Shown here piece after piece: positions 39,609-47,936 of a DNA stretch of 64,000 nt (positions within the stretch are counted from its first letter, which is position 1; every line of letters begins with the position of its first letter). This DNA comes from a virus, in the IMG/VR virus record IMGVR_UViG_3300020183_000055, positions 1-64,000 of that record. One strand, written 5' to 3'. The position numbers were made by a program, and so were the translations under genes. A model generated the notes under the pieces. It searched no databases. It was not told the origin of the DNA and worked only from the letters and a program-made list of their open reading frames with translations.

Positions 39609-40037
39609 TTATTTATTTAATGGGAGATCCTTTACAAATGTAAATATCCCAAACGCCTTTTCCATTTCTTTGTTTAAATCTTCAACCAGATCCAAATGAA
39701 TAACCTGACTAATTCCTTCGATAATTTTTCTAACAAAGATCTTTGATTTTAACTGTAAAGGAGAATTCCAAGCCAAAATAAGTTTAGGAAGGTAAATCTG
39801 AATTCCTGGAGGATCAAAATTTTCGAAATCAATCAATTCGAAGACCTTTTTTTCCAAAGTGTAAATTACCTCGTTGTTCAACACGATTTTTCTGTCCCCG
39901 TGTTTTGTTTTGATAATTAAACCAGAAGAACCGTTTTCTGTTTTGAACAGCACCAACTTTCCATCTCTGACGACCGCCTGGGGGGAATCGCCATCAAGGA
40001 AAAAATCCAAGGCCGTGTACAAAGGATCAAACATCAT
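39609..40037 (-). CDS. Hypothetical protein (142 aa)
   Basis: A 142-residue protein after an ATG at 40037 (a second ATG at 40034 is as good), overlapping the upstream nucleotidyltransferase gene by 11 nt. It has mainly beta strands (GDSPQAVVRDGKLVLFKTEN, GLIIKTKHGDRKIVLNNEVI) and a helical C-terminal half. The earlier in-frame start is rejected because it lies deep inside the upstream gene. No motif is recognised; the arrangement suggests it works with the nucleotidyltransferase or with the ligase fusion that follows 3 nt after its stop. Confidence 0.65.
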   Translation of the reverse strand: MMFDPLYTALDFFLDGDSPQAVVRDGKLVLFKTENGSSGLIIKTKHGDRKIVLNNEVIYTLEKKVFELIDFENFDPPGIQIYLPKLILAWNSPLQLKSKIFVRKIIEGISQVIHLDLVEDLNKEMEKAFGIFTFVKDLPLNK

Positions 40038-40965
40038 CTGGCACCAAATTTTGTTTTGCCTGTACCTCGGAGGGAATTGGTAATTTAGCATTTTCTAGAT
40101 ATCTGACAAAGTCTTCCATGATTTCTGGAAATCTATCGTTATAAACATAATTGAGAGAAGTAACTTGGGACCAGGCATCTTCGAATGTTTTTACTTGATC
40201 GGGTCTAATTCCTGGCCCAAACATAAGTTCTACTGCCTCTTTTGGATCGTTGGTAATAAATTGGGCTGTTCCTTCTATGGTTTGTGGCCGGGAAAGTCTG
40301 GGTTTTTTGATTCCACGATATGATTTTTTTGATTTGAAAATTCCTTCGCTTAATCTCAAAACATAACCTTCGTAATCCATGATATTTCCATCATCGTCCA
40401 CACTTTCTACCTCTTTCAAAGAGGAAAGAATGGCCTGAAATAGCCAATTTCTATGGGCAGATTTGTAAACAGATTCGTCCAGACGATAGTCTGGAGAGTA
40501 ATAAATAAACCTTGCCCAATCCATATCGGATAGAGGAATAAGGTCGAGCTGAACAATACCTCTTTCAGGCTCTCCTCCAATAGGCCATCCGATAGAAAGT
40601 ACACCCAATCCCTTCATTAACTTCATTTCGGGTTCAAATCCAAGAAATTCTGGTAATTCTGATTTCAAATATTGTTCCAAATCTACCAGAACATTTTCGG
40701 GTGTAGAACCCATTTGATCCACAAGAAATTCCTTTGAAATACCTAAATCAACGTCTCCCGAGTCATCTTCCGGATTTTTCTTTTTTCCAATACTTCCGAT
40801 GAGCAAAAAATCTTCATCGAAATTACCACCACCTAAAAGGGGAAATAAAGTTGATTCGATGTGGTCCAGTGTGGACTGTGCTTCGTCCTCTCGAATTCTA
40901 CGTGAGGATTTGATGGCAGATCCGCCTTCGTTTAATCTCATAAATTGGTTAAAATTAGCAATCAT
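40027..40965 (-). CDS. Nucleotidyltransferase (Pol beta fold) with head-targeting-like N-terminus
   Basis: A 312-residue protein. The active-site strand is LLIGSIGKKKNPEDDSGDVD: GS, then DVDLG as the acidic pair, and IVQLDLIP as the third Asp, so the Pol-beta nucleotidyltransferase superfamily is clear. Residues 100-200 fit a helical second domain. The start is MIANFNQFMRLNEGGSAIKS with a possible cut LNE/G. Such proteins add nucleotides to RNA or modify proteins; the substrate is unknown. The gene ends next to an unknown gene and the ligase-NMNAT fusion, suggesting a shared RNA-related role. Confidence 0.75.
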   Translation of the reverse strand: MIANFNQFMRLNEGGSAIKSSRRIREDEAQSTLDHIESTLFPLLGGGNFDEDFLLIGSIGKKKNPEDDSGDVDLGISKEFLVDQMGSTPENVLVDLEQYLKSELPEFLGFEPEMKLMKGLGVLSIGWPIGGEPERGIVQLDLIPLSDMDWARFIYYSPDYRLDESVYKSAHRNWLFQAILSSLKEVESVDDDGNIMDYEGYVLRLSEGIFKSKKSYRGIKKPRLSRPQTIEGTAQFITNDPKEAVELMFGPGIRPDQVKTFEDAWSQVTSLNYVYNDRFPEIMEDFVRYLENAKLPIPSEVQAKQNLVPDDV

Positions 40966-41448
40966 TTAGTCTATGTCAAAATATGATCTTGATCTTCTAA
41001 GATAATCTCGGTATTTTCTCTGTTCTCTGGTTCTGGGTTTTTCAACATCAAAATCAGGACCGAAAGTTTCTTTGCCGGAGTAAATGGATTTGGTGTAAAA
41101 ATCTTCATAATCTTTTTGTTTGTTCTTACCGCTGGACTGGATATTTTCACCCCACCGGCTGAAAGCTTCCTCTTCGCCTTTTGAACCCGAATTAAATTTA
41201 TCTCCAATGGCACCAAAAATTGCTTTGCCAGCCTTTGAGAGACCAATTCCAATACCACCCAAAATTCTTCCTAGAGCTCCTTCCGGGTTGTCTATACTGG
41301 CATCCGTCCAGCTCGAGGATCCTCTCCAAGTTTCCCCACCTATTTCGGGAACTTTGGCTCTAATTCTAGCTTCCAAATCTTCCCATTTTTTCCGGGTTGA
41401 ATTTTCGTTTATGAAATTGAATTCATCGAATTTAAGTAATGGAGGCAT
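40966..41448 (-). CDS. Hypothetical head-motif protein with Gly-rich amphipathic helix
   Basis: A 160-residue protein, MPPLLKFDEFNFINENSTRK at the start (possible cut INE/N). A segment RILGGIGIGLSKAGKAIFGA followed by IGDKF (about residues 60-85) is Gly/Ile-rich and amphipathic, like membrane-active peptides. The C-terminal part is basic and rich in Tyr and Arg (YRDYLRRSRSYFDID). It could be an internal head protein that touches DNA or membranes. GATATATA lies 18 nt upstream of the ATG, and it shares one base junction with the nucleotidyltransferase. Confidence 0.7.
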   Translation of the reverse strand: MPPLLKFDEFNFINENSTRKKWEDLEARIRAKVPEIGGETWRGSSSWTDASIDNPEGALGRILGGIGIGLSKAGKAIFGAIGDKFNSGSKGEEEAFSRWGENIQSSGKNKQKDYEDFYTKSIYSGKETFGPDFDVEKPRTREQRKYRDYLRRSRSYFDID

Positions 41449-41466
41449 ACCAAATTTAATTTTACC

Positions 41467-41474
41467 TATATATC
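41467..41474 (-). promoter_or_regulatory. Putative phage late promoter element (GATATATA)
   Basis: On the minus strand AAGAAGATATATAGGTAAAA lies 18 nt before the ATG at 41448, just downstream of the UvsW stop. Confidence 0.5.
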
Positions 41475-41483
41475 TTCTTTCGA

Positions 41484-43007
41484 TTACAGCTTTACCTTGA
41501 AAATTTGGTACTTGAATTTTTCGTTTTTGTAAATTTCAATTCTTGCCTGCCCGTGTTTCATTAAATAATTTGTGTATTTTGGGGAGGAAAAATCATCCAC
41601 AAAATCGATGACATTCACCTTCTCCTTTCCCTCCATCAACCTCATACCTCTGCCGAGACTTTGCTTGATCAGAATCTCGCTCTTGTAGGATTCTACCAGA
41701 AAAATGTTGTGAAGGTTATTGATGGAAATACCGGTGGCAAAGGTTCCGAAAGTGGCAACAAGGATTTTATTTTCTCCATCCCCCATTCTGGATTTGTACT
41801 CTTCCCTCAATTTTTCATCCGTGTCGCCGTCCACATAGAAAACCTCTTTCGAGGAATCTAGTTCTCTCAGACGATTCCAAATTTGTTTTCCATATTCGTC
41901 CTTAACGGATTGAAAAAGAACCAAAGAATTTTTAGAAGTTTTGGCCACAAAATCCACGATGTAGGCAAGTCTCTTTTCGCTTTCCACCACCATCTTTCTT
42001 TCAATGTTGTAAATTTCTGTTCCTTCTAAATTTTGGGAGGTGAATTTAAGCTGGGCTAGTTTGTCCTTGATTTCAGAATCTAACCAGTCGAGCATCACAA
42101 CTTTGATTGCCACCGGAGTAGCGTGTTTGTTTTGGAACAAAAAGTCGGGGGATATCTCCACAATGACCGGACCTAAAAATTGCTGGATCGTAAGATGGTC
42201 TGCCGTTCCCCTCTTGGTAAGAGTCCCGGTTAGTCCAAAACGCCACCCGGTCCCCATACATTTCGACATGATTTTCTTGATGGACATAGAATTAGTGTGA
42301 TGGGCCTCATCCACAAAAACGGCGTCTATGCCCTCAAAGAAATCTTGTTCTTGTTTCACCAAAGACTGAAATGTTCCGATGATAATGTCACAGCCTTCTC
42401 TTATCTTGCTACCCCCACCTATCTGTTGTATCTTTACTCCAAGTTCCCCGATCCCATAATCCAAAAAGTCGTCGTTTCCTTGAAAAACAAGATTGGTGCT
42501 GGGAACCACCATCAGGAATTTTCGAATCAAATTCCTAGATTTTAGAAAAGTCAAAATCATGAAGGCAATGAGTGTTTTACCAGATGAAGTTGCTATCTCA
42601 GAAACCGAATAACGATATTTGACGATCTTCCAGGCGGCCTCAATCTGATAGTCCCTTGGTTTTATTTCTTTGTTTTCAAAAAATTCGTTCACCCAATTTT
42701 GGAATTCCTCCAAAGTCAGATCTGAAAGTAGCAATGAATCCAGGCCTTCTATCTGAACTTCATATCCGAATTCTTTTCCTATGTTAAAGATCTCCATCCA
42801 TAGACCTATCGGAACTCTCCAAACCAAACCTTTTTTTTCTACAAAACAAATGTTTCCATCCCAGATTTTTTTCTTGACCAGAGGATGGAAAAACCAATTG
42901 TGAACTTTTCTTGTTAGAGAAATCTCAATTTGTCTTTTTTCTACTTCCGTGACAAGATTGCTCATGATGAGCCACTGGCGATCTTCGGAAACTGTAAACT
43001 TCAACAT
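41484..43007 (-). CDS. uvsW: UvsW-like recombination helicase
   Basis: A 507-residue superfamily 2 helicase. Motifs: Q/Ia region RDYQIEAAWKIV, Walker A ATSSGKTLIAF, DEAH box VDEAHHTNS, motif III LTGTLTK, and motif VI IKQSLGRGMRLME. This is the T4 UvsW type, which unwinds branched DNA and R-loops and drives the switch to recombination-dependent replication. The N-terminal 100 residues form a small UvsW-like DNA-binding domain. It sits next to the UvsY-like gene, as in T4, and starts 12 nt after it. Confidence 0.9.
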   Translation of the reverse strand: MLKFTVSEDRQWLIMSNLVTEVEKRQIEISLTRKVHNWFFHPLVKKKIWDGNICFVEKKGLVWRVPIGLWMEIFNIGKEFGYEVQIEGLDSLLLSDLTLEEFQNWVNEFFENKEIKPRDYQIEAAWKIVKYRYSVSEIATSSGKTLIAFMILTFLKSRNLIRKFLMVVPSTNLVFQGNDDFLDYGIGELGVKIQQIGGGSKIREGCDIIIGTFQSLVKQEQDFFEGIDAVFVDEAHHTNSMSIKKIMSKCMGTGWRFGLTGTLTKRGTADHLTIQQFLGPVIVEISPDFLFQNKHATPVAIKVVMLDWLDSEIKDKLAQLKFTSQNLEGTEIYNIERKMVVESEKRLAYIVDFVAKTSKNSLVLFQSVKDEYGKQIWNRLRELDSSKEVFYVDGDTDEKLREEYKSRMGDGENKILVATFGTFATGISINNLHNIFLVESYKSEILIKQSLGRGMRLMEGKEKVNVIDFVDDFSSPKYTNYLMKHGQARIEIYKNEKFKYQIFKVKL

Positions 43008-43019
43008 GCTCAGGTGAAA

Positions 43020-43457
43020 TTATTTTATTGTGCTTCCTCTCAGATATTCTTCCAAAGAAACTCTTTGTTTTATCCCATATAGCATGTGGTCAACAGTTTG
43101 AACAGTCTGATCCATGAATTTACGGTGTCCTTCTACGAGTTCTATTTTTTGTGTTATCTCGGCAAGATCTCCTTCGATTAGAGTTTTGGTTTCATTGCTA
43201 CCATACCTGATATCTTTGTTTTCCTGGTATTCCTTCAACTTTTTTGCCCTTTCTTGTCTTTCTCTTGATGAAAGCTTGGAAATGATCGATGCCAGTTTGA
43301 AGCTGTACTCGATCAAAATTTGTCTGGTGCTAAAAAGTTCGATTTGTGCCTCTGCCACAGTTCTGATGTTCTTCAAACTTAAAGAAATAACCTGGATTTT
43401 TTCTCTCCATTCGGCTCTTTCCGATTCGAAAACTTTGTGAAAATCTGTATCTGCCAC
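43020..43457 (-). CDS. UvsY-like recombination mediator
   Basis: A 145-residue all-helical protein. The pattern ending 'SNETKTLIEGDLAEITQKIE' followed by a helix and MLYGIKQRVSLEEYLRG resembles the second half of T4 UvsY (acidic E-x-K-x-x-L, later IK-x-R), which loads the UvsX recombinase onto SSB-coated DNA. Identity by eye is limited, but its place between UvsW and the primase and its size (T4 UvsY is 137 residues) support it. UvsX itself is not in the window. Confidence 0.65.
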   Translation of the reverse strand: MADTDFHKVFESERAEWREKIQVISLSLKNIRTVAEAQIELFSTRQILIEYSFKLASIISKLSSRERQERAKKLKEYQENKDIRYGSNETKTLIEGDLAEITQKIELVEGHRKFMDQTVQTVDHMLYGIKQRVSLEEYLRGSTIK

Positions 43458-43459
43458 TT

Positions 43460-43669
43460 TTAGAATAATTGATTTCTGTTATTTTTTTTCTTTCTATTTA
43501 AATCTACTGGGATCGACTTCTTTTGTTTCAATTTAGGTTCTTCGTAAGATGCTAGATCTTCGATCACATTCAAAGAATGTAGTTCATCGACCTCATGGAG
43601 GGTGATAGGAAATTTCAGCCCATTTTGTTTTTTTGGTGGCTTCTCAGGATTATAATCGTGTAAGAACAT
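43460..43669 (-). CDS. Hypothetical basic protein (69 aa)
   Basis: A 69-residue, Lys/Asn-rich protein (KKQNGLKFPITLHEVDELHS; tail RKKKNNRNQLF). It sits 2 nt after the primase stop and 2 nt before the UvsY-like gene, so it is almost certainly expressed within the replication operon. No domain is recognised. Confidence 0.65.
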   Translation of the reverse strand: MFLHDYNPEKPPKKQNGLKFPITLHEVDELHSLNVIEDLASYEEPKLKQKKSIPVDLNRKKKNNRNQLF

Positions 43670-43671
43670 GT

Positions 43672-44736
43672 TTAAACCTCCATGAAGTATGTTAGATCTA
43701 AAGTTTCTTTTGTGAAATAATCTTCAAATCTTCTGATCTTCAATTTCTTCAAACGAAGATAATTCACCAGATCGTTTAAATCCCACTTTTTGTCCAGGGG
43801 TAGGTTGTGATCTTCTAAAAATTTTCTCCAGTTGAAAACCAAATTTCCTTTGGTGAGCATTTCCAAAGATTTTGTTCTTCCTGCTTTATCCCAATCGTAC
43901 CAAAATCTGATGTCTTCAAATTCAAATGGAAATTTGTTTTCTATCGAACAAAGACCAACCGAATTTTCCCAGAACCAAGAATCCATTGGGCCCTCAAAAA
44001 TTGTGATCGTACGATCGAATGAAATTCGACCTATTCCAAAAACATGGGAGATAGGATCTATCTTACCACATTCCATTAAAAATTCAGGGTTGGTCTCGCC
44101 CATCATTTTCTCCCAGATCCCGCTCAACTTGTAGGTGTAATATTTAGAAGCCCTGGTTGATTTGGACATGGATCTGACCTGAAGACCTAAAATTTCTTCA
44201 TCTTTGGTCAAATTGAAAAGGAAAAGTCTTTCCTCCGCCGGATCCCATGCGAACCTGTGGTCAAGAACTTGATTTCTTCTTTTTAAATATCCGGCGATTG
44301 AAGAACCCTCAACATTTTCCAAATTCAAACGTTGTATTAAAACATTTCTGGGGATAACACATTTTTTGAAGTCGATTTCAAACAACATTGAAATATCAAC
44401 ATCCCCATAATGTGTTTTTCTTTTTTCTTTACTTTCCTTGACGATCTTAAGGATTTCTCTTCTATCTTCAGGATTCAGCTCAGACAGAACTTCAAAATCT
44501 GTAAAGAAAGCATAGCCATCTTTAAAAATACCACATCCCCCATTATAACACTTATAACACAAAGTGGTCAGATAAAAGTTTCCTCTCTTTTTCCTTCCCG
44601 TTGAACTGTCTCCACAGTAAGGACAAGAAAAATTGATTCTGTTGCCGGCCAGGTAAATTTTTTGTCTGGCAGAATCTCCAGGAAAGGATTTTCTGAGAAC
44701 AGTTTCGACTAGATTTTCTATTTTGGCGAGTTCCAT
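43672..44736 (-). CDS. DNA primase, gp61/DnaG-like
   Basis: A 354-residue primase. The N-terminal zinc-binding domain shows NFSCPYCGDSSTG and, further on, TLCYKCYNGGCGIF, giving the Cys ligands. The Toprim-like core has TITIFEGPMDSWFW (acidic E and D in EGPMD) and IRFWYDWDKAGRTKSLEML (DWDKAG, the second acidic pair). It would lay down RNA primers on the lagging strand with a gp41-like helicase, not seen here. It is directly downstream of the gp32-like SSB (58 nt) and upstream of a small basic protein, so it is part of the replication cluster. Confidence 0.88.
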   Translation of the reverse strand: MELAKIENLVETVLRKSFPGDSARQKIYLAGNRINFSCPYCGDSSTGRKKRGNFYLTTLCYKCYNGGCGIFKDGYAFFTDFEVLSELNPEDRREILKIVKESKEKRKTHYGDVDISMLFEIDFKKCVIPRNVLIQRLNLENVEGSSIAGYLKRRNQVLDHRFAWDPAEERLFLFNLTKDEEILGLQVRSMSKSTRASKYYTYKLSGIWEKMMGETNPEFLMECGKIDPISHVFGIGRISFDRTITIFEGPMDSWFWENSVGLCSIENKFPFEFEDIRFWYDWDKAGRTKSLEMLTKGNLVFNWRKFLEDHNLPLDKKWDLNDLVNYLRLKKLKIRRFEDYFTKETLDLTYFMEV

Positions 44737-44744
44737 AGTTTGAC

Positions 44745-44770
44745 AAAAAAGGGGAGGTTTCCCTCCCCTT
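44745..44770 (-). terminator. Rho-independent terminator after SSB gene
   Basis: GGGGAGG (44751-44757) pairs with CCTCCCC (44762-44768) around a 4-nt loop, followed on the minus strand by a run of T. It separates the gp32-like gene from the primase gene and may let some transcripts read on. Confidence 0.88.
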
Positions 44771-44794
44771 GTGGTTTTAATTTAAGCATGCGAA

Positions 44795-45775
44795 TTAAAG
44801 ATCTGCGTATAGGTCATCCAAAGAAGAAGCATTTGTCGGTGCTGCTGGTCTTTTCAGACCTGCCTTTGATGCCTTTGCTGCCGGTTCTTCGTCCGGAACT
44901 GAACCTACTCTGGTTGAAGTTGCTTCTTCGTACAAAGAAGATGATTGGGCAGGGATCTCTGACCTAGAGGGGGAATGAGTAGATTTATTAACTCCTCCTA
45001 AAATTTCATTAACCAATCTTCCGTCTGGAACTGTGTTTCGAACAACCGCCATTACTTTTTCGGTCAAATCATCGTCCCAATCTTTGTACTCGAAGGCTGT
45101 GAGATTCGAAGGTCCAGATTCCAAATAGGCGGTGATTGCCCCCATGTCTTCCTGATTTTTCTTCATTTTCTTTCCGTCAATTTCAATGGCACATTTATCT
45201 CCGACGAAAGAACAGAGATCGTAGTTGTTCCATTCGCCAACTTTACGGGATTGGATAGAAAAAAGTTTTCCGCTAAAAAGATCGAATGGATTACAAGGAT
45301 CTCCATATTCTGGTTTTAACTGGGCTTCCAACATTTCGTTGAGCTTCTTACCAAATTTGAAAATCATAATTTTGCCTTCCAAGTCAGGATTGTTTTTGTC
45401 CTGTACAATTTGAATCAAGGCATAGTAATCTTCCTTGCGGCCGAATCCTTTTGCCAATTCTTGATCTGCTGCCGAATGAGAATTCTTCAATTTCCAAAAG
45501 ATGTCTTTTAAAATTGATTTTTTTCCCACCGTTGATGGGCAGTCGACCGAAAATCCATCACCTGTGGAGGGATCGGTCAGATACACGTAGTACTTGTGGA
45601 TTTTGGATTTAGCAGGATCCGAGATATTCGGAACGAATCTCACCAGTGCCTTGTAAACTCCATCTTTTCCATTTTCGGGGTAGGGCTTGTAGAATTCAGA
45701 TTCCTTACCTCCTTTCTCATTTGTTTTTGTTACAAAATTTTCCAAATCTAAATTGAAGATGTCCAAGTTGCTCAT
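44795..45775 (-). CDS. Single-stranded DNA-binding protein, gp32-like
   Basis: A 326-residue protein of the T4 gp32 type: N-terminal basic/helical segment (MSNLDIFNLDLENFVTKTNE), OB-fold core with VRFVPNISDPAKSKIHKYYV, DCPSTVGKKSILKDIFWKL and FRFGKKLNEMLEAQLKPEYG-like blocks, then a Ser/Ala/Pro-rich linker and an acidic tail ending SSLDDLYADL. It coats ssDNA and recruits primase, polymerase and UvsY through the tail. It is 25 residues longer than T4 gp32. Followed by a strong terminator; a GATATATA element is 69 nt upstream. Confidence 0.9.
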   Translation of the reverse strand: MSNLDIFNLDLENFVTKTNEKGGKESEFYKPYPENGKDGVYKALVRFVPNISDPAKSKIHKYYVYLTDPSTGDGFSVDCPSTVGKKSILKDIFWKLKNSHSAADQELAKGFGRKEDYYALIQIVQDKNNPDLEGKIMIFKFGKKLNEMLEAQLKPEYGDPCNPFDLFSGKLFSIQSRKVGEWNNYDLCSFVGDKCAIEIDGKKMKKNQEDMGAITAYLESGPSNLTAFEYKDWDDDLTEKVMAVVRNTVPDGRLVNEILGGVNKSTHSPSRSEIPAQSSSLYEEATSTRVGSVPDEEPAAKASKAGLKRPAAPTNASSLDDLYADL

Positions 45776-45843
45776 AATTTTTTAAGTTTTTTTTTATTTG
45801 TGTGTTTAATTGCGTTCAAAATGAAAAGTTTCCTTTAATTTTC

Positions 45844-46308
45844 TTATATATCCTTATTTTTTTCTTTTTTTAATTTGTATTCGGCTATAAGATCCGAACA
45901 TATTCCATGACATGAATCGATTGGATCGTGATGAACCTCCGGCAAAACTGCGATTGAGCCGGGGATGGGCTGTCTTCCTGGATAAACCCAAACAAACCCA
46001 CGGCTGGTCAAGGTTGCCAGATCGGATTCGTGACAGAAATAGTGCAAGTCCGTTTTCATCATTTGAATCAAGGCGTCCTCGTTTTTAACGTGAATCCACA
46101 ATCCTTTTTCTCTTTGAATCAGCCAGCCCAAATCAACCGAATGTTTTCCCTCATCATGGCCCAAGAAAAATTTATTATCATAGGACCATAGATCTACCTC
46201 GACATCAAATCCAAGATCCAAAGCATTGTCAATATAATCTGGTCTATTTTCGAATTCTGGCATCGGTCCTGCCAAATTTCCCCGATGAGAAATGAATTTA
46301 AATTTCAT
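45844..46308 (-). CDS. Glycerophosphodiester phosphodiesterase-like protein
   Basis: A 154-residue protein beginning MKFKFISHRGNLAGPMPEFE and then ALDLGFDVEVDLWSYDN: the HRG and E-x-D pattern of GDPD TIM barrels, with a downstream His (FFLGHDEGKHSVDL) as in the active site. The barrel is short (about 150 residues against the usual 230-250), so it may be truncated or a minimal relative. It would hydrolyse glycerophosphodiesters or act on a related phosphodiester. It overlaps the resolvase gene upstream by 11 nt. Confidence 0.72.
   Translation of the reverse strand: MKFKFISHRGNLAGPMPEFENRPDYIDNALDLGFDVEVDLWSYDNKFFLGHDEGKHSVDLGWLIQREKGLWIHVKNEDALIQMMKTDLHYFCHESDLATLTSRGFVWVYPGRQPIPGSIAVLPEVHHDPIDSCHGICSDLIAEYKLKKEKNKDI
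45845..45852 (-). promoter_or_regulatory. Putative late promoter element for the SSB gene
   Basis: On the minus strand AAGGATATATAAGAAAATTA overlaps the last codons of the phosphodiesterase gene and lies 69 nt before the SSB ATG. Confidence 0.35.
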
Positions 46309-46978
46309 CGTTTGATTTTACTGATTTCATGTCCTGAAATAACTTCAGACAAATCCAGGTGGCGTCAACCAGATCATCCACTGGTTTATTTACACTTTTA
46401 GCCGGGGTTATCCATTGGGATTGATACATTCGAAGGGTTTTAGTGAATTCGTTCAAATTTGTTTCTGGAAGTTCATGCCCACACAATGAAAGATAAAGTT
46501 CATCCTTCTTGGCGTTTCCTTTGAATGCAAATTTTTTAACAGCAGTTGGAGAAAAAACGTGGAAATTATCACTTCCAATATTTTTCACAATTCTTTCTCT
46601 CATCAAGGAGGTTGCCATTGAAATATCAATCAAGGCATTACCATTGGACGCGAAACTTAATCCCTCCATTGCAATTTTTGTTTGGCCGGATTCAACGTGA
46701 TTTTTTATTTTTTCCCAGAAAAAATCAACAAGTTCTAAAAAATAATCAATTTTAACTCTTTCCTTTTCGGAATAATCATCTGGCATTACCCTTTTTTCCA
46801 AAACATCTAATTCGAAATTTTCAAATTTCGATAAAACTGCATAGGGTTTATCTGCAGATTTTGACAAGGATTTTAAATTTTTATCAGATCGGGTAACGCT
46901 AACCCAAAAAAATTTATTTTGATTCAAAACACAACAAGATGGAGAATTTAGGGAAAAATCTATCCCAAGATAAGTCAT
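46298..46978 (-). CDS. RuvC-like Holliday junction resolvase
   Basis: A 226-residue RNase H-fold endonuclease. The N-terminal strand carries LGIDFSLNSPS (first Asp), then AMEGLSFASNG (Glu), FSPTAVKKFAFKGNAKKDEL (the RuvC-like basic block) and VDDLVDATWI (DDxxD). These match the RuvC group of phage and mitochondrial resolvases. It would cut Holliday junctions and branched DNA before packaging. It lies upstream of the phosphodiesterase-like gene, and an AATATATA element is 20 nt before its ATG. Confidence 0.82.
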   Translation of the reverse strand: MTYLGIDFSLNSPSCCVLNQNKFFWVSVTRSDKNLKSLSKSADKPYAVLSKFENFELDVLEKRVMPDDYSEKERVKIDYFLELVDFFWEKIKNHVESGQTKIAMEGLSFASNGNALIDISMATSLMRERIVKNIGSDNFHVFSPTAVKKFAFKGNAKKDELYLSLCGHELPETNLNEFTKTLRMYQSQWITPAKSVNKPVDDLVDATWICLKLFQDMKSVKSNDEI

Positions 46979-46998
46979 AAATTTGAATTTTTAGAATT

Positions 46999-47006
46999 TA
47001 TATATT
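46999..47006 (-). promoter_or_regulatory. Putative late promoter element (AATATATA)
   Basis: On the minus strand TCGAATATATAAATTC lies 20 nt before the RuvC-like ATG. Confidence 0.45.
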
Positions 47007-47011
47007 CGAAT

Positions 47012-47341
47012 TTAAAATGAAACCATATTTCCGATCGATAATCCAACCTCATCATCGGAAGTAAAATCTAAAATTGCTTCCGGTTTTTTTGGGTCCGTGA
47101 AAATCCCCGACAAAGATTGTAAAATTTGAAAATATAAATTGTAACCTTGATTCATTTTCGTGAATTGTACGTATGTACCGTAATATTTAAAATCTGGGTC
47201 CAATACTTCCAACGAGAAAATCGTATTAAAATACAAAATACAATTATCCCGGGCAGCAAAACATTGGGTTAAATCGTTCGAAGAAAAAATTAACTTTCGG
47301 GCGGTTTGTGCCGCCGTGTAACAAATAATAATTTTTTTCAC
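47012..47341 (-). CDS. Hypothetical tail-region protein, GTG start
   Basis: A 109-residue protein. Its GTG start overlaps the stop of the upstream gene (GTGA), so translation is probably coupled. It begins VKKIIICYTAAQTARKLIFSS and has a beta-rich pattern (FNTIFSLEVLDPDFKYYGTY) with two central Cys. A longer open frame extends upstream to 47443, but that part overlaps the neighbouring gene and would not be coupled. It lies at the right-hand end of the tail fibre gene block and could be a small fibre or baseplate component. No family is recognised. Confidence 0.6.
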   Translation of the reverse strand: MKKIIICYTAAQTARKLIFSSNDLTQCFAARDNCILYFNTIFSLEVLDPDFKYYGTYVQFTKMNQGYNLYFQILQSLSGIFTDPKKPEAILDFTSDDEVGLSIGNMVSF

Positions 47342-47667
47342 GGAGAAAAAACAATTGTTTGTTCGAATGTACACCCCTGAGAGGAAAAATTTAATTTCAC
47401 AATCTGAGGTTCTACAATCAAAGAATTTGTTGCAGAAATCCACTCGTTCTCCATCGACTGTGCGACATTCGAATTGGGGGAATTAAAAAAAATTTTGGTG
47501 GAATAATTTTTATCATTTAGTGAAATATTGGTATTCACCGCGTTCAGAAAAATGTAAAATCCAGTAGGACCCGTATAAACCGATCCCACATGTTTTGGAT
47601 TTAAAGCAAAAGACAAGGGATTGCCGGAGGGATCAAATCCATATTGGATATCAATCAAACCCAACAT
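47338..47667 (-). CDS. Hypothetical tail-region protein
   Basis: A 109-residue protein starting MLGLIDIQYGFDPSGNPLSF; the ATG at 47667 is taken, as earlier in-frame codons are TTG or non-starts. Middle and end are Asn/Ser-rich with strands, resembling small tail-fibre chaperone or fibre adaptor proteins, but I see no signature. The stop overlaps the next gene (GTGA). It starts 13 nt after the CTS-like small gene at 47681. Confidence 0.6.
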   Translation of the reverse strand: MLGLIDIQYGFDPSGNPLSFALNPKHVGSVYTGPTGFYIFLNAVNTNISLNDKNYSTKIFFNSPNSNVAQSMENEWISATNSLIVEPQIVKLNFSSQGCTFEQTIVFSP

Positions 47668-47680
47668 CCTTCGACAAAAA

Positions 47681-47926
47681 TTAGACAGTAGGAGGTACTG
47701 CCTCTCCAACTTTTCCCGTGTAATTATAAACCTTGAGAAGTTTGGAGTAGCACTTTTCCATCTGTTCGTCTGTTAAACAATCGACAATATCATTTAAAAC
47801 CCGCTGATCGTTGCCAGAGGCAGCAACCAGCAAATTTTTACGATGTTGTTTGAAGTCGTTTTCACCGTACATGGGCTGTCCATACTTCATTTCGTTTATC
47901 TTTGTCAGTTCTGAGAATTTTTTCAT
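47681..47926 (-). CDS. Small protein, head-targeting-like N-terminus
   Basis: An 81-residue protein starting MKKFSELTKINEMKYGQPMY (possible cut INE/M). The rest is helical, with 'NDFKQHRKNLLVAASGND' and a region rich in Cys and Lys. Its open frame extends far upstream inside the large fibre gene, but the ATG at 47926 lies 10 nt after that gene's stop and starts with the motif. Function unknown. Confidence 0.65.
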   Translation of the reverse strand: MKKFSELTKINEMKYGQPMYGENDFKQHRKNLLVAASGNDQRVLNDIVDCLTDEQMEKCYSKLLKVYNYTGKVGEAVPPTV

Positions 47927-47936
47927 GATATTTTTT

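Noticed and set aside
47338-47443. Possible frameshift between the two genes at 47012 and 47338
   Set aside because: A GTG start overlapping the TGA stop (GTGA) explains two coupled genes, so no frameshift is needed.
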